Shown here one piece after another: positions 48,858 through 57,464 of a DNA stretch of 64,000 nt (positions are counted from its first letter, which is position 1; every line of letters starts with the position of its first letter). The position numbers were made by a program, and so were the translations under genes. The notes under the pieces were generated by a model, which did no database searches, was not told where the DNA came from, and was given only the letters and a program-made list of their open reading frames with translations. Location: the NCBI GenBank assembly GCA_009377495.1, contig WHTZ01000009.1, positions 1 to 64,000 on the forward strand, written 5' to 3'. This DNA comes from Luteitalea sp. GTDB taxonomy: Bacteria > Acidobacteriota > Vicinamibacteria > Vicinamibacterales > Vicinamibacteraceae.

Positions 48858-50260
48858 CGCTTCGTCATCGCGCGCACGAGAAAGTAAAGCGGGATCCCGA
48901 GGCCGAGGATGCCGAGGCCCGCAAGCGACTCCCACGGCGTCCGCTGAATTGCGTTCACAACCATGGCGGCGCTCGCCAGCACGAACAGGCCAGGCGCAAC
49001 CGGATAGCCCCAGGTGCTGAACGGCCGCTCCTCGGGTGGGACGCGCCGTCGCAGCACGAACAGCCCGGACACGGCAATACCAGCAAACAGCACAATGGCA
49101 AACCCGGTGTAGCTGACGAGCTGCTGGAACGTCCCGGTCAGCACGAGCAACCCACTCCACAAGCTCTGCGCGGCAATCGCAAAGGCCGGCGTCCGGCGTG
49201 TAGGGTGGACGCGTGCCGCAGCCGGCAGGAAGAGACCATCGCGTGCCATCGCGAAATAGACGCGCGGTCCCGCAAAGATCATGGCGCTAATGGTCCCGGT
49301 GAAGATGAACAGGGTCACGACCGTGAGCACATCGCCGACCCTCGGCCCGAAGAGCACGTCGGCCGCGACATCGACGACGCGGCCACCCTCGGTCGCGGCA
49401 AGCTTCGCGAGCGACGAGACCGGCAACGCATACAGATACGCGACGTTCATCAGGACGTAGAGGATCACGACCGCCGTCGTACCCAGGACGAGCGCTTTCG
49501 GGACGTTGCGCGCAGGGTCGCGGATCTCCTCGGCGATGTAAGATGCCGCATTCCAGCCCGAGTAGGCGAGCATCACCGGAATGAGCGCGAGCAGCATCCC
49601 CGAGGCGGCAGGGGTGGCTTCGGCCGTGAAGTGCGCAACGTCGCCGCGACCAAGCGTCAGCCCGCACGCCACGAACGCGACCAGCGCCAGGGCTTTCGCG
49701 AGCGCCAGCAGGTTCTGCACCACTCGGCCAGGACCGATCCCGACGATATGGACAATCGTCAGCGCGAAAATCGCGGTGAGCGCCACGAGCGCCTGCGGTG
49801 ACACGGTCAGTGTGACGATGCCTAGCGGAAGGCTGAAGAGCGGTGTCGCATCGCCAGCAACGGGAATGAATCGGCCCAGATACACGGCGAGACCGACGGC
49901 GCTCACGGCAATGGCACCAGAGAAACCTGCCACGAACGACGTCCAGCCCGTGAGGAACGCCGCGAGCGGGCCGAACGCCTCGCGCAGGTACACGTACTCG
50001 CCGCCTGCGCGTGGCTTGAGCGCCGCGAGCTCCGCGTAGGCCATGGCACCAGCGAGCGCCAGCACGCCGCCGCCCGCCCAGACGGCGAGAATGGCCATCG
50101 GGTGCGGCACCATCACGGCCACAATCGCAGGGAAGATCAAGATTCCAGTGCCAATGACGTTCGAAACGACGACCGCGGCAGCGTCGTAAGGACCAAGGCG
50201 CCGCTCCAGAGCGTGAGACTCGTGATGCGGGGACGTGACGGTGGGTGATCGGTTATGCAC
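48854..50260 (-). CDS. APC-family amino-acid permease
   Basis: 468 residues with 12 membrane segments and a GTG start. First helix VVVSNVIGTGILIFPAIVA carries the substrate-binding GTGI motif of the APC superfamily; AYAELAALKPRAGGEYVYL and YSGWNAASYIAEEIRDPARN are further hallmarks. It resembles LAT/YfnA-type amino-acid exchangers or importers; the specific amino acid is not clear. The stop codon is the TAG of a REP-like GTAG head. Confidence 0.93.
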   Translation of the reverse strand: MHNRSPTVTSPHHESHALERRLGPYDAAAVVVSNVIGTGILIFPAIVAVMVPHPMAILAVWAGGGVLALAGAMAYAELAALKPRAGGEYVYLREAFGPLAAFLTGWTSFVAGFSGAIAVSAVGLAVYLGRFIPVAGDATPLFSLPLGIVTLTVSPQALVALTAIFALTIVHIVGIGPGRVVQNLLALAKALALVAFVACGLTLGRGDVAHFTAEATPAASGMLLALIPVMLAYSGWNAASYIAEEIRDPARNVPKALVLGTTAVVILYVLMNVAYLYALPVSSLAKLAATEGGRVVDVAADVLFGPRVGDVLTVVTLFIFTGTISAMIFAGPRVYFAMARDGLFLPAAARVHPTRRTPAFAIAAQSLWSGLLVLTGTFQQLVSYTGFAIVLFAGIAVSGLFVLRRRVPPEERPFSTWGYPVAPGLFVLASAAMVVNAIQRTPWESLAGLGILGLGIPLYFLVRAMTKR

Positions 50261-50332
50261 TGCGTGGGGCGCGATGAGGTCAGGTGCCGTGACGACTCGT
50301 GATGAGTGTCAACGAGTTTCCGATTCGGGACA

Positions 50333-50860
50333 CTATGATGGCGCCCTGAGCAGTTGTCGCTGGATGGTGAATTCGGCGACCCTTTGCCACGCCTGCGAAC
50401 GAAACTTCGCGAACACCTCGACCCTCATGTCGCGAAATTGGCGGTGCCGGAACATCTCTCCGGGCGGCTGTTCGCCTGTGTAGCCCCTCTGAGCCTGCAG
50501 CGTGTACGCCTCACTCGCCCGGCCAGGCTCCAGCGGGTCCGGCGAGACACTTCTGATGAAACCAGATCCACGATCGTCGTTTGGCTTATCGAGGATGCGA
50601 AACACGGCGTTGAGTTGGAGTGTGTCGAGCTCCTCGGCTCCGACGTTCCTCAGGCGCAACGAGATCGCCGGCACGATCTTGTTCTGCCCCCCTTCCGGCC
50701 GGGCGGTCATGAAGCCGGTGGTCACGTTGGTCACCTCGATCGCTTGCGCCAGATCTCGTGGCGGCGCGCACGCTCCCGCCCCGGTCGCAAGCGCTGCGAC
50801 CAGCAACACCACGAACGACAGACGACCGTGTGGCGACCGATCGCGTCCTCGCGTGCGCAT
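50333..50860 (-). CDS. Hypothetical lipoprotein
   Basis: 175 residues starting MRTRGRDRSPHGRLSFVVLL, with a lipobox (LATGAGAC) near residue 31. The mature domain is beta-rich (VPAISLRLRNVGAEELDTLQ, AEFTIQRQL) and looks like an Ig-like or FxLYD-type domain, but I do not recognise the family. It is the last gene of the sigma/anti-sigma operon, 68 bases after its neighbour. Confidence 0.7.
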   Translation of the reverse strand: MRTRGRDRSPHGRLSFVVLLVAALATGAGACAPPRDLAQAIEVTNVTTGFMTARPEGGQNKIVPAISLRLRNVGAEELDTLQLNAVFRILDKPNDDRGSGFIRSVSPDPLEPGRASEAYTLQAQRGYTGEQPPGEMFRHRQFRDMRVEVFAKFRSQAWQRVAEFTIQRQLLRAPS

Positions 50861-50928
50861 GGTGGCATTATGCACCAGGAAGGGCCAGGGTACAGGGGCA
50901 AGGGGTCAGGGGCCTCGCTCCTCCCCCT

Positions 50929-52059
50929 TCAGAACTCGCGGATCTCGACGCGCTGGCGCGCCTCGTCGCGCGAGAGGCGGCCGGCACGGAACGCTCCCAG
51001 ATCCGCCCCACTGATGCGCAGAATGACGGTCACGGCCTGCCCACCCGCGGGTGCCATCGTTTGGTCGGCGTCACGCGCGGCAACCGTGAACCACTCGTTC
51101 GGTCCCACCGGGATGGTTCCCGCGTAGTCGAGCACGGTATCGACGAGCGTGCCTTTGACCTCGCGCTCGTAGGCCTCGCTTGGGTTTCGCAAGAGCTCGT
51201 CTGGCACACTCTCGGCCGTTACGTTCGACGCGAGAGGCGCGGACGTTGCCTCCACGCTCGCGTCGGACGTCGGGTTCGTCGCCGCGGGGCTCGCCGCATC
51301 CGGCTGCGGTTCCACCGACGACGCCGATACGGGTGTCGTCGGGCCGCGCGCACCCGTGTCCCGCGAGATGTACGACGCTGAGGGCGATTGCGGCGGCCGC
51401 ACCTGTATCTCGATGGTTTGCAGCGCGAGCTCCGCGTCAGCACGTGCCTTGGGATCGTCGAGCGTGGTCACGCTGCGCCGGAGCCGGGTCAGCGCATTCT
51501 CCACGCCGAGATACTTCTGCGCGAGGATACGCAAGCTCCAGTTGATGCTTGGGCTCATGGCCGGCACTTCGACGTTGAAGAACGCCCCGTACCCGTCGAG
51601 CATCACGCCCCGCGCCCGCGGCGTGCCGGTCAGCATGACAACGTCTGGCGAGACGGTGCGCATGCGGCGGGTGAGACGATCCGCTGCGTGCTGGACGGCA
51701 TTCACCAGCATCGACTCCATGTTTTGCACCTGATAGCGCAAGCGACCAGCCGCTTCTTCTTCGACGATGACTTCCTGCGCGGGACGCGCGCTCGGCTCGT
51801 ATGGCGAGTCGAGGCGCGTACCCTGTGCGGAACCGGTCAGCGGTTGCAGCGGCAGAGTGGAGCCGGTACGGGGTGTCGGCAGTGAGGTCGTAGGCGCGGC
51901 CCGGGGAGGCGTCTGCGGCGGTGCAGGCTGCTGCTCCGGTTGTGGCTGTTCACGTGTTGACGCGGCCGCCGCGGCGTTGGCCAACGTGGTGGGACCGCCC
52001 ATGAGAATGAGAAGCGCGGTACCTCCTGCAATGCACGGGCTGGGAACCCTGCTCTTCAT
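50929..52059 (-). CDS. Hypothetical exported protein of the sigma-factor operon
   Basis: 376 residues starting MKSRVPSPCIAGGTALLILM (ATG 52059, with GGAGGAG five bases upstream). A signal peptide is followed by a Pro/Gln-rich linker (about 40-95), then a helical/beta region (RYQVQNMESMLVNAVQHAAD ... MLTGTPRARGVMLDGYGAFF), another Ala/Pro/Ser-rich spacer (about 230-290) and a C-terminal alpha/beta part (PVGPNEWFTVAARDADQTMA). No family recognised. It lies 14 bases after the anti-sigma gene and is probably under control of that sigma factor. Confidence 0.75.
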   Translation of the reverse strand: MKSRVPSPCIAGGTALLILMGGPTTLANAAAAASTREQPQPEQQPAPPQTPPRAAPTTSLPTPRTGSTLPLQPLTGSAQGTRLDSPYEPSARPAQEVIVEEEAAGRLRYQVQNMESMLVNAVQHAADRLTRRMRTVSPDVVMLTGTPRARGVMLDGYGAFFNVEVPAMSPSINWSLRILAQKYLGVENALTRLRRSVTTLDDPKARADAELALQTIEIQVRPPQSPSASYISRDTGARGPTTPVSASSVEPQPDAASPAATNPTSDASVEATSAPLASNVTAESVPDELLRNPSEAYEREVKGTLVDTVLDYAGTIPVGPNEWFTVAARDADQTMAPAGGQAVTVILRISGADLGAFRAGRLSRDEARQRVEIREF

Positions 52060-52073
52060 ACGTCTCCTCCGCG

Positions 52074-52880
52074 TCACGGTACCGACTGATGCGCCGACAC
52101 GACACGCACGAAGTTATTCAGCATGCGCTGGTCCACGCCTTGCCGTGATTCGAGCCGGCCGAGGCTCTGTGTGATGTACACGAGATCCTCACGCCGCTGA
52201 ATTTGGAACTGCGTAGCCAGATCCGAGATCTGCGCTGCCAGTTGCTCCTGCTGTCGCGTCTCGCTGCGATCGATGAGCACCCGCACGCGCCGCAGTAAGT
52301 CGGCTGACGCGCGGTCGGCGGCCGCCTGCTCGTCGTTCACGGTGGATCTCGCCGACGCGGATGGCGCCGACCTCGATGTTGCTGACACGGGCCCGGCGGC
52401 AAGCTCACGCCGGAGCTCTTCCTTGAAGGTCGCCAGATCGGCACGCCATGGAGCGGTTCCACCCTCCTCGCTCGCGCGCGCGCTGGCTGACTGAGCCGTG
52501 TCCTCCCGGGAGTCGCTCCATCCGGTCTTCACTGTCAGGCCGTCAGCGTCGACGCGCACCTCCAGGTTCGCCAGTGCTGCCGCCGCAGCCAAAACGAGCA
52601 CCGCCGCCGCCGCGAGCGGTGCAGCCCCCCGCCACCGGCGAGCCGGCTTCGCCGCGAACTCGCGAACCACGCGGAAGCCGAGCGGGACGTTGGGCGCCGT
52701 CCAATGCGCCAACGCTCCGCGCACGCTGCGGAGACCGTTGAGCTCAGCCGCACACGCCTCGCAGACGAGGAGATGACCCTCGAGCCGCCGACGCTCGTCC
52801 GTCTCGCTCCCCTCAGCGTAGAGAAGCGTCACGAGCGACGCTTTATCCGGGCATTCGAATACGTTGACGTTCGTGCTCAT
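52074..52880 (-). CDS. Anti-sigma factor with zinc-finger N-terminus
   Basis: 268 residues. The N-terminal ZAS-type motif is visible: FECPDKASLVTLLY, then EGHLLVCEACAAELNGLRSV (H..xC.xC pattern). One membrane segment follows at about residues 88-105 (APLAAAAVLVLAAAAALANL), then a periplasmic domain with charged helices (ATFKEELRREL, RRVRVLIDRSETRQQEQLAA). It should hold the sigma factor encoded 19 bases upstream inactive at the membrane until a signal is received. Confidence 0.88.
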   Translation of the reverse strand: MSTNVNVFECPDKASLVTLLYAEGSETDERRRLEGHLLVCEACAAELNGLRSVRGALAHWTAPNVPLGFRVVREFAAKPARRWRGAAPLAAAAVLVLAAAAALANLEVRVDADGLTVKTGWSDSREDTAQSASARASEEGGTAPWRADLATFKEELRRELAAGPVSATSRSAPSASARSTVNDEQAAADRASADLLRRVRVLIDRSETRQQEQLAAQISDLATQFQIQRREDLVYITQSLGRLESRQGVDQRMLNNFVRVVSAHQSVP

Positions 52881-52899
52881 CGTGTTGCATCTAGCCGCA

Positions 52900-53523
52900 T
52901 TATTGCAGCATGTGTCGATGGGCCGCTTCGCGGCGGCCGAGCTCTCGCGCGATCATCTCGGCGTCGATGCCTTGTCGCTCCAGCTCGCGCCGCAGCACGG
53001 CCAGTCCTTGGTACAGCCGCGTCTTCACGGTGCTCAGCGGACAGCCGAGCAGATCCGAAATCTCCTGAAAGGTCAGACCCTGATACTCCTTGAGCACGAT
53101 CGCGCTGCGCTGGTCATCGGTGAGCGCAACCATCGCGCGCGCGACGATGGCCCCAAGATCGCGCCGCGCAACGAGCTCGTCGACCGACTCCACCGGTCCC
53201 TGCTCGCCGGCCAGCTCGACGATATCCACACCCTCAGGTGCCTGAACCAGTGGCGTCCGCTTTTGGCGCCGGATCCAGTCGCGGCAGAGGTTGAGGGCAA
53301 TGCGGTAAAGCCACGACGAGAACTTGGCTTGGCCGCGGAAGGCGCTGAGCGATCGGAACGCGCGGAGAAAAGTTTCCTGGCAAACGTCGCGGGCATCTTC
53401 TTCGCGGCCGATCACCCGGTACGCGAGCGCATAGATCGGCCGTTCCCAGCGCAACACGAGCTGGTTGAAGCTCTCCAGATCACCCCCGGCCGAGCGGGCG
53501 ACCAGTTCCTCATCAGATGCCAT
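52900..53523 (-). CDS. ECF RNA polymerase sigma factor
   Basis: 207 residues from ATG 53523 (GTG 53541 would add six). Region 2: SFNQLVLRWERPIYALAYRV, REEDARDVCQETFLRAFRSL, KFSSWLYRIALNLCRDWIRR; region 4: ALTDDQRSAIVLKEYQGLTF, EISDLLGCPLSTVKTRLYQG. It directs RNA polymerase to its own regulon and almost certainly to its own operon. The region upstream is shared with the divergent ABC-F gene. Confidence 0.94.
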   Translation of the reverse strand: MASDEELVARSAGGDLESFNQLVLRWERPIYALAYRVIGREEDARDVCQETFLRAFRSLSAFRGQAKFSSWLYRIALNLCRDWIRRQKRTPLVQAPEGVDIVELAGEQGPVESVDELVARRDLGAIVARAMVALTDDQRSAIVLKEYQGLTFQEISDLLGCPLSTVKTRLYQGLAVLRRELERQGIDAEMIARELGRREAAHRHMLQ

Positions 53524-53818
53524 GTCGGGTTGTGCGCGCACCCCAAGTGGTCTCAGGCACCGCGTCTGACCCTGTCGCTGTTGCGTCCCCCTTCAGGCCC
53601 GTTACTAGTGGGTTAGACGCCTGCGCGTGTCGGTCGGTCGGTGGCAGCGAACACGACCGCGACGCACCGTTTACCAGACTCACCACGTTCAGTATAACGC
53701 TCATTCGCACAGAGGGTTAGCCAGGGGCTCGCTGTCGGCATGATACAGTAGGGCCGAGGGGCGAGGGGCAAGGTCCAAAGGCTGTCTCAGGGACTAGGCT
53801 TCGCGTCCCTGACTCGAG
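53524..53818. promoter_or_regulatory. Divergent promoter region of the sigma and ABC-F genes
   Basis: 295 bases between two divergent genes. On the minus strand GCGTCTAACCC (about 53610-53620) resembles an ECF -10 box (CGTC), but I find no clear GAAC-type -35 at the right distance. The tandem GGTCGGTCGGT (about 53631-53642) lies beside it. A GAGGGGCGAGGGGCAAGG stretch near 53757 is another copy of the dispersed G-rich repeat. Confidence 0.3.
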
Positions 53819-55807
53819 ATGATACAGCTTCAGTCCCTCAGCAAGGCCTTCGGCGATCGGGTCCTCCTCGACAATGTGACGTGGCAGGTTGCCTCCCGCG
53901 ACCGGGTCGCACTCTGCGGTCCAAACGGCGCCGGCAAGACGACACTGCTCCGAATGCTGGCGGACCTCGAGGACGTGGATCAGGGCACGATCGTGAAGCC
54001 CGTCTCCCTCACGATCGGCTATCTCCCGCAGGACGGTGTGGTGCATGCGGGGCGTGCCCTCGTCGAAGAGGTGAGCCTCGCCTTCGCGCCGCTCCTTGCC
54101 ATCAAAGCAGAGATGGAGGCGCTCGAGGCGCGGCTCGGCGATGCCACGATTCCCCAAGCCGAGCACGATGCCATGCTCCTGCGCTACAGCGATCTTCAAG
54201 ACCGCTTCCGCGCGCAGGACGGATACACGATGGACCAGCGCATCGCGACGGTCACGAGCGGTCTCGGCTTCGCCCCGGACGACTCGACGCGTGCCGTGGA
54301 CACGTTCTCGGGCGGCTGGCAGATGCGCATTGCCCTGGCGAAGCTGCTCCTGGGCCAGCCGAATCTGCTGCTGCTCGACGAGCCCACGAACCATCTCGAT
54401 CTCGAGGCCCGGAACTGGCTCGAAGAGTATCTGGTCGGTTATCCGCACGCCGTGATTCTCGTCTCGCACGACCGGTACTTCCTCGATGCGGTGGTGACGC
54501 GCATCGCGGATCTCAGTCTTCGGACACTCACCGACTACCGTGGCAACTACAGCGAGTACCTGCGCGAGCACCAGGCACGCATGGAGCGACTGCGCGCGCG
54601 CAAGCGCGAGCAAGACGAGGAGGTCGCGCGCATCAAGCAGTTCATCGATCGCTTTCGCTATCAGGCCACCAAAGCGGCCCAGGTGCAAAGCCGCATCAAG
54701 ATGCTCGCGAAGGTCGTCCCTATTGACGTGCCACCTGAGCGCAAGCGCGTGCGCTTCACCTTTCCCGACTGTGCGAAGAGCGGGCGTGCCGTCATCGAGC
54801 TCCGCGCCGCCTCGAAGGCCTACGATCGGACCCGCGTCTTTCGACACCTCGACCTGCTGGTCGAGCGCGGTGATCGCTTGGCGCTCGTTGGTCCGAACGG
54901 CGCCGGCAAGTCGACGCTCATGCGCCTCCTCGCTGGGGTCGAGCCGCCCGACACCGGAACGCGCATCGAAGGCCACCAGGTCGTCATGCAGTACTTCGCG
55001 CAGGACGAGGCCGCACGCCTCGACCCGAATCTCACGGTCTACGAGACGCTCGCCGCCGGCTCGCCCATGCACATGGTGCCGATGATTCGCAACATTCTCG
55101 GCGGCTTCCTCTTCAGCGGTGACGACGTGCAAAAGAAGGCAAGCGTGCTCTCGGGTGGCGAGCGGACGCGGCTCGCCGTGGCGCGCTTGCTCCTGAGGTC
55201 GTCGAATACCCTGCTGCTCGACGAGCCCACGAACCACCTCGATCTCGATTCGAAGGATGTGCTCCTGGAAGCGCTCGAAGACTTTGGCGGCACGCTCGTC
55301 CTCGTGTCGCACGATCGGTACTTCATCGACAGACTCGCAACGAAAATCGTGGAGGTCGGTCACGGCGCAGGTGTCGTGTATCCCGGCACCTACGAGGAAT
55401 TCCGTTGGAGCAAACAAAACAGGGGTCAGGGGTCAGGGGTCAGGGGTCAGGAATCGGGAGTCGGGAATCGGGAATCGGGAATCGCGAAGGGTGGAACGCG
55501 CGGCGTGAGCGCGGTTGCCAGCGCCGCTCAATCGCGCGACGAGCGGAAACGCACCGAAGCCGAAGCGCGGCGAGTGCGACGCGCGCGTGACGCGCAGCGC
55601 GCGCGCGTGGCGACGCTCGAAAGCCGAATCGCCGAACGGGAACAAGCTATCCGCGATCTCGAAGCACAGATGACCGCGCCAGGGTTTTACGAGAGCCACG
55701 AGACGTCGCGCCCCGTGGTCGACCGACACCAAGCCCTCATGTGGGAAGTCGGCGAGCTGCTCCATGAGTGGGAGGAGCTCCACGGGCGTAGAGGGGCCGA
55801 GGGGTAA
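53819..55807 (+). CDS. ABC-F family ATPase with repeat-encoded linker
   Basis: 662 residues, two ABC domains and no membrane segment. ABC1: GPNGAGKTT (from residue 34), FSGGWQMRIALAKLLL, LLDEPTNHLDLEARNWL. The interdomain linker (about 230-305) is rich in charged helices. ABC2: GPNGAGKST, LSGGERTRLAVARLL, DEPTNHLDLDSKDVL. The C-terminal coiled coil is at about 575-660 (RVATLESRIAEREQAIRDLE). ABC-F proteins act on ribosomes (Uup/EttA type). Between ABC2 and the coiled coil, residues 534-556 (RGQGSGVRGQESGVGNRESG) come from nine tandem 7-base repeats. Loss or gain of a unit would shift the frame and end the protein at 55508 or 55590, removing the coiled coil. Confidence 0.93.
   Translation: MIQLQSLSKAFGDRVLLDNVTWQVASRDRVALCGPNGAGKTTLLRMLADLEDVDQGTIVKPVSLTIGYLPQDGVVHAGRALVEEVSLAFAPLLAIKAEMEALEARLGDATIPQAEHDAMLLRYSDLQDRFRAQDGYTMDQRIATVTSGLGFAPDDSTRAVDTFSGGWQMRIALAKLLLGQPNLLLLDEPTNHLDLEARNWLEEYLVGYPHAVILVSHDRYFLDAVVTRIADLSLRTLTDYRGNYSEYLREHQARMERLRARKREQDEEVARIKQFIDRFRYQATKAAQVQSRIKMLAKVVPIDVPPERKRVRFTFPDCAKSGRAVIELRAASKAYDRTRVFRHLDLLVERGDRLALVGPNGAGKSTLMRLLAGVEPPDTGTRIEGHQVVMQYFAQDEAARLDPNLTVYETLAAGSPMHMVPMIRNILGGFLFSGDDVQKKASVLSGGERTRLAVARLLLRSSNTLLLDEPTNHLDLDSKDVLLEALEDFGGTLVLVSHDRYFIDRLATKIVEVGHGAGVVYPGTYEEFRWSKQNRGQGSGVRGQESGVGNRESGIAKGGTRGVSAVASAAQSRDERKRTEAEARRVRRARDAQRARVATLESRIAEREQAIRDLEAQMTAPGFYESHETSRPVVDRHQALMWEVGELLHEWEELHGRRGAEG
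55422..55484 (+). repeat. Nine tandem heptamers inside the ABC-F gene
   Basis: Four perfect copies of GGGGTCA (55422-55449), then five of GGAATCG (one as GGAGTCG, 55450-55484). The total, 63 bases, is a multiple of three, so the frame is kept only with the present copy number modulo three. GGGGTCA also occurs as an intergenic repeat elsewhere in the window. Confidence 0.95.
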
Positions 55808-56234
55808 AGGGGGCTCCATGCTCCCTGTTCCCTGAGACAGCCCTTGGACCTCGCACCTTGCCCCTCGCACCTGCCCTTCACCCTTTTACCCCTTTTCACC
55901 GATCAATTTGGTAACCTATCCATTGGCTGAGCTTGTTTCTCCAGGCGGGCTGCTGCCGTTTATCATTAAGCACTGAGGTTTGACGTCACAATTTGGTAAT
56001 CTGCATACAGTACTGTGGGTACCGGTACCCGCTTGCCGGTGCGTTGCACAGAGTTTTCGGCCCAATCTCGCCCTGTGGCGCCTCCCTAGATTGCGGCATG
56101 GGGCTTGCGCTGACGGCTAACGCCGGCCATCGAGGCGCGGTTGGCACTCTCATGTGGTGCTGGCCGACCGCTCCGACAGGCTCTCTGGCGTGCGCACTCT
56201 CGCCCTTCAGAGCCGTCGGAGAGGAGCTGACGCC
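55808..56234. other. Intergenic region with G-rich repeats and palindromes
   Basis: 427 bases without a clear gene. The left part is repetitive, T/C-rich on the plus strand. CAATTTGGTAA occurs twice (about 55903 and 55988). The right part holds three palindromes, listed separately. Confidence 0.5.
55981..56030 (+). promoter_or_regulatory. Cluster of three perfect palindromes
   Basis: TGACGTCA (55981-55988), ACAGTACTGT (56007-56016) and GGGTACCGGTACCC (56017-56030); the last two abut. They lie about 200 bases before the start of the kinase/NtrC operon and may be operators, or a transcript hairpin. No clear sigma-70 or sigma-54 promoter was found near them. Confidence 0.35.
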
Positions 56235-57440
56235 TTGAAGCCACGGACGTCGGGCAGGGGGCCGGGGCGACGAACCGCCCACGCGTCGCGATCTGCGGAG
56301 GACCGCGCCGCCGGGGTGGCCGGACGCGCGCGGACGAACCAAGTCCCGGATCTATTCTTCCGCGAGCTCATCGCCAACTTACAGAACGGGATCATTGCCA
56401 TCACGCGTGACGGTCGGCTCGCGCTGATGAACGAGGCCGCTTATCGGGCACTCGGCATCCCCGTGCGCGCGGCCGACACCGGCCGGTCGTTTGCCGAAGT
56501 GCTCCGCACCGTGCCCGAGGTCGTGCGTGTGCTGCGTGGCGCGTTCGAGCTGAATCACTTGCCCAACCGCGCGGAGATGCGGCTGAGCCGAACCGGCAAG
56601 GCGATTGGCTACACGCTCTCGCTGGTGCGTGACGGTCGAGAGACGCCGCTGGGCGCGGCACTACTCTTCCGAGACCTCACACGCGTGGAGCAACTGGAAG
56701 AGCGGGAGCGGCTGCGCGATCGGCTCGCGGCCCTCGGCGAGATGGCAGCGGCCATCGCGCACGAAGTGAAGAACCCGCTCGGCGGGATCGAGGTGATGGC
56801 GGGTCTCCTGCGGCGGCGCCTGGCGGACCATGGTGACGCCCAGGCGATGCTGAGTGACATCATCAAGGAGGCGAAGCTCGCAAACGCCATCGTGGTGGAG
56901 GTGCTCGAGTTCGTCAGACCGATCCGGTTACAGGTCGAGCCTGTCCACTTGCCGCGCGTCATCGTCGACGCACGCTCGTTGGCGGAGCGCTACGCCGCAC
57001 CCGGCGCCATCGATGTCGCGCTGCACCTCGCGCCCCAGCTCCCGCCCGTCGTCGGCGACGCGAATCAGTTGCGGCAGCTCTTCACCAACCTCTTGGCGAA
57101 TGCGTTCGAAGCGCTGGGCGGCAAGGGGCGCGTTGAGGTGACGTTGCGGCTCGAGAAGCCGGGAGAGGCCACCGGGCCAGGGGATCCGCCACACCGGATG
57201 CTCGTGGCGGAAGTCGCTGACAATGGTCCGGGCGTGACGTCGGAGGAGAGGGAGCGGATCTTCAATCCGTTCTTCACGACCAAGCCGAGCGGCTCCGGTT
57301 TGGGGCTGGCCATCGTTCGGAAGATCGTCGACGCGCACGACGGGCGCATTGACGTGCGAGCAGGGCTCGATGGGTTGGGTGCGTGTTTCCGGGTGTGGCT
57401 GCCGCAGGACCCCGCGACGCTGCCGGTCGCGTCCGGGTGA
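56235..57440 (+). CDS. Soluble PAS sensor histidine kinase (NtrB-like)
   Basis: 401 residues from TTG 56235 (GGAGAGGAG upstream). No membrane segment. A basic tail (1-40), PAS domain (about 42-150: FFRELIANLQNGIIAITRDG), HisKA with His176 in AAIAHEVKNPLGG, and an ATPase domain (TNLLANAFEALGG, VADNGPGV, GSGLGLAI). It would sense a cytoplasmic signal and phosphorylate the regulator encoded 24 bases downstream. Upstream in-frame starts (56154) lack a ribosome site. Confidence 0.92.
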   Translation: MKPRTSGRGPGRRTAHASRSAEDRAAGVAGRARTNQVPDLFFRELIANLQNGIIAITRDGRLALMNEAAYRALGIPVRAADTGRSFAEVLRTVPEVVRVLRGAFELNHLPNRAEMRLSRTGKAIGYTLSLVRDGRETPLGAALLFRDLTRVEQLEERERLRDRLAALGEMAAAIAHEVKNPLGGIEVMAGLLRRRLADHGDAQAMLSDIIKEAKLANAIVVEVLEFVRPIRLQVEPVHLPRVIVDARSLAERYAAPGAIDVALHLAPQLPPVVGDANQLRQLFTNLLANAFEALGGKGRVEVTLRLEKPGEATGPGDPPHRMLVAEVADNGPGVTSEERERIFNPFFTTKPSGSGLGLAIVRKIVDAHDGRIDVRAGLDGLGACFRVWLPQDPATLPVASG

Positions 57441-57464
57441 GGATCACCGGCTCCGGAACGGACC

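Noticed and set aside
53717-55417. A 566-codon open frame antisense to the ABC-F gene
   Set aside because: It mirrors a well-supported gene in high-GC DNA, is rich in Arg, His and Glu, and shows no family motif.
55422-55484. CRISPR-like array
   Set aside because: The units are 7 bases long without spacers, so this is a simple tandem repeat.
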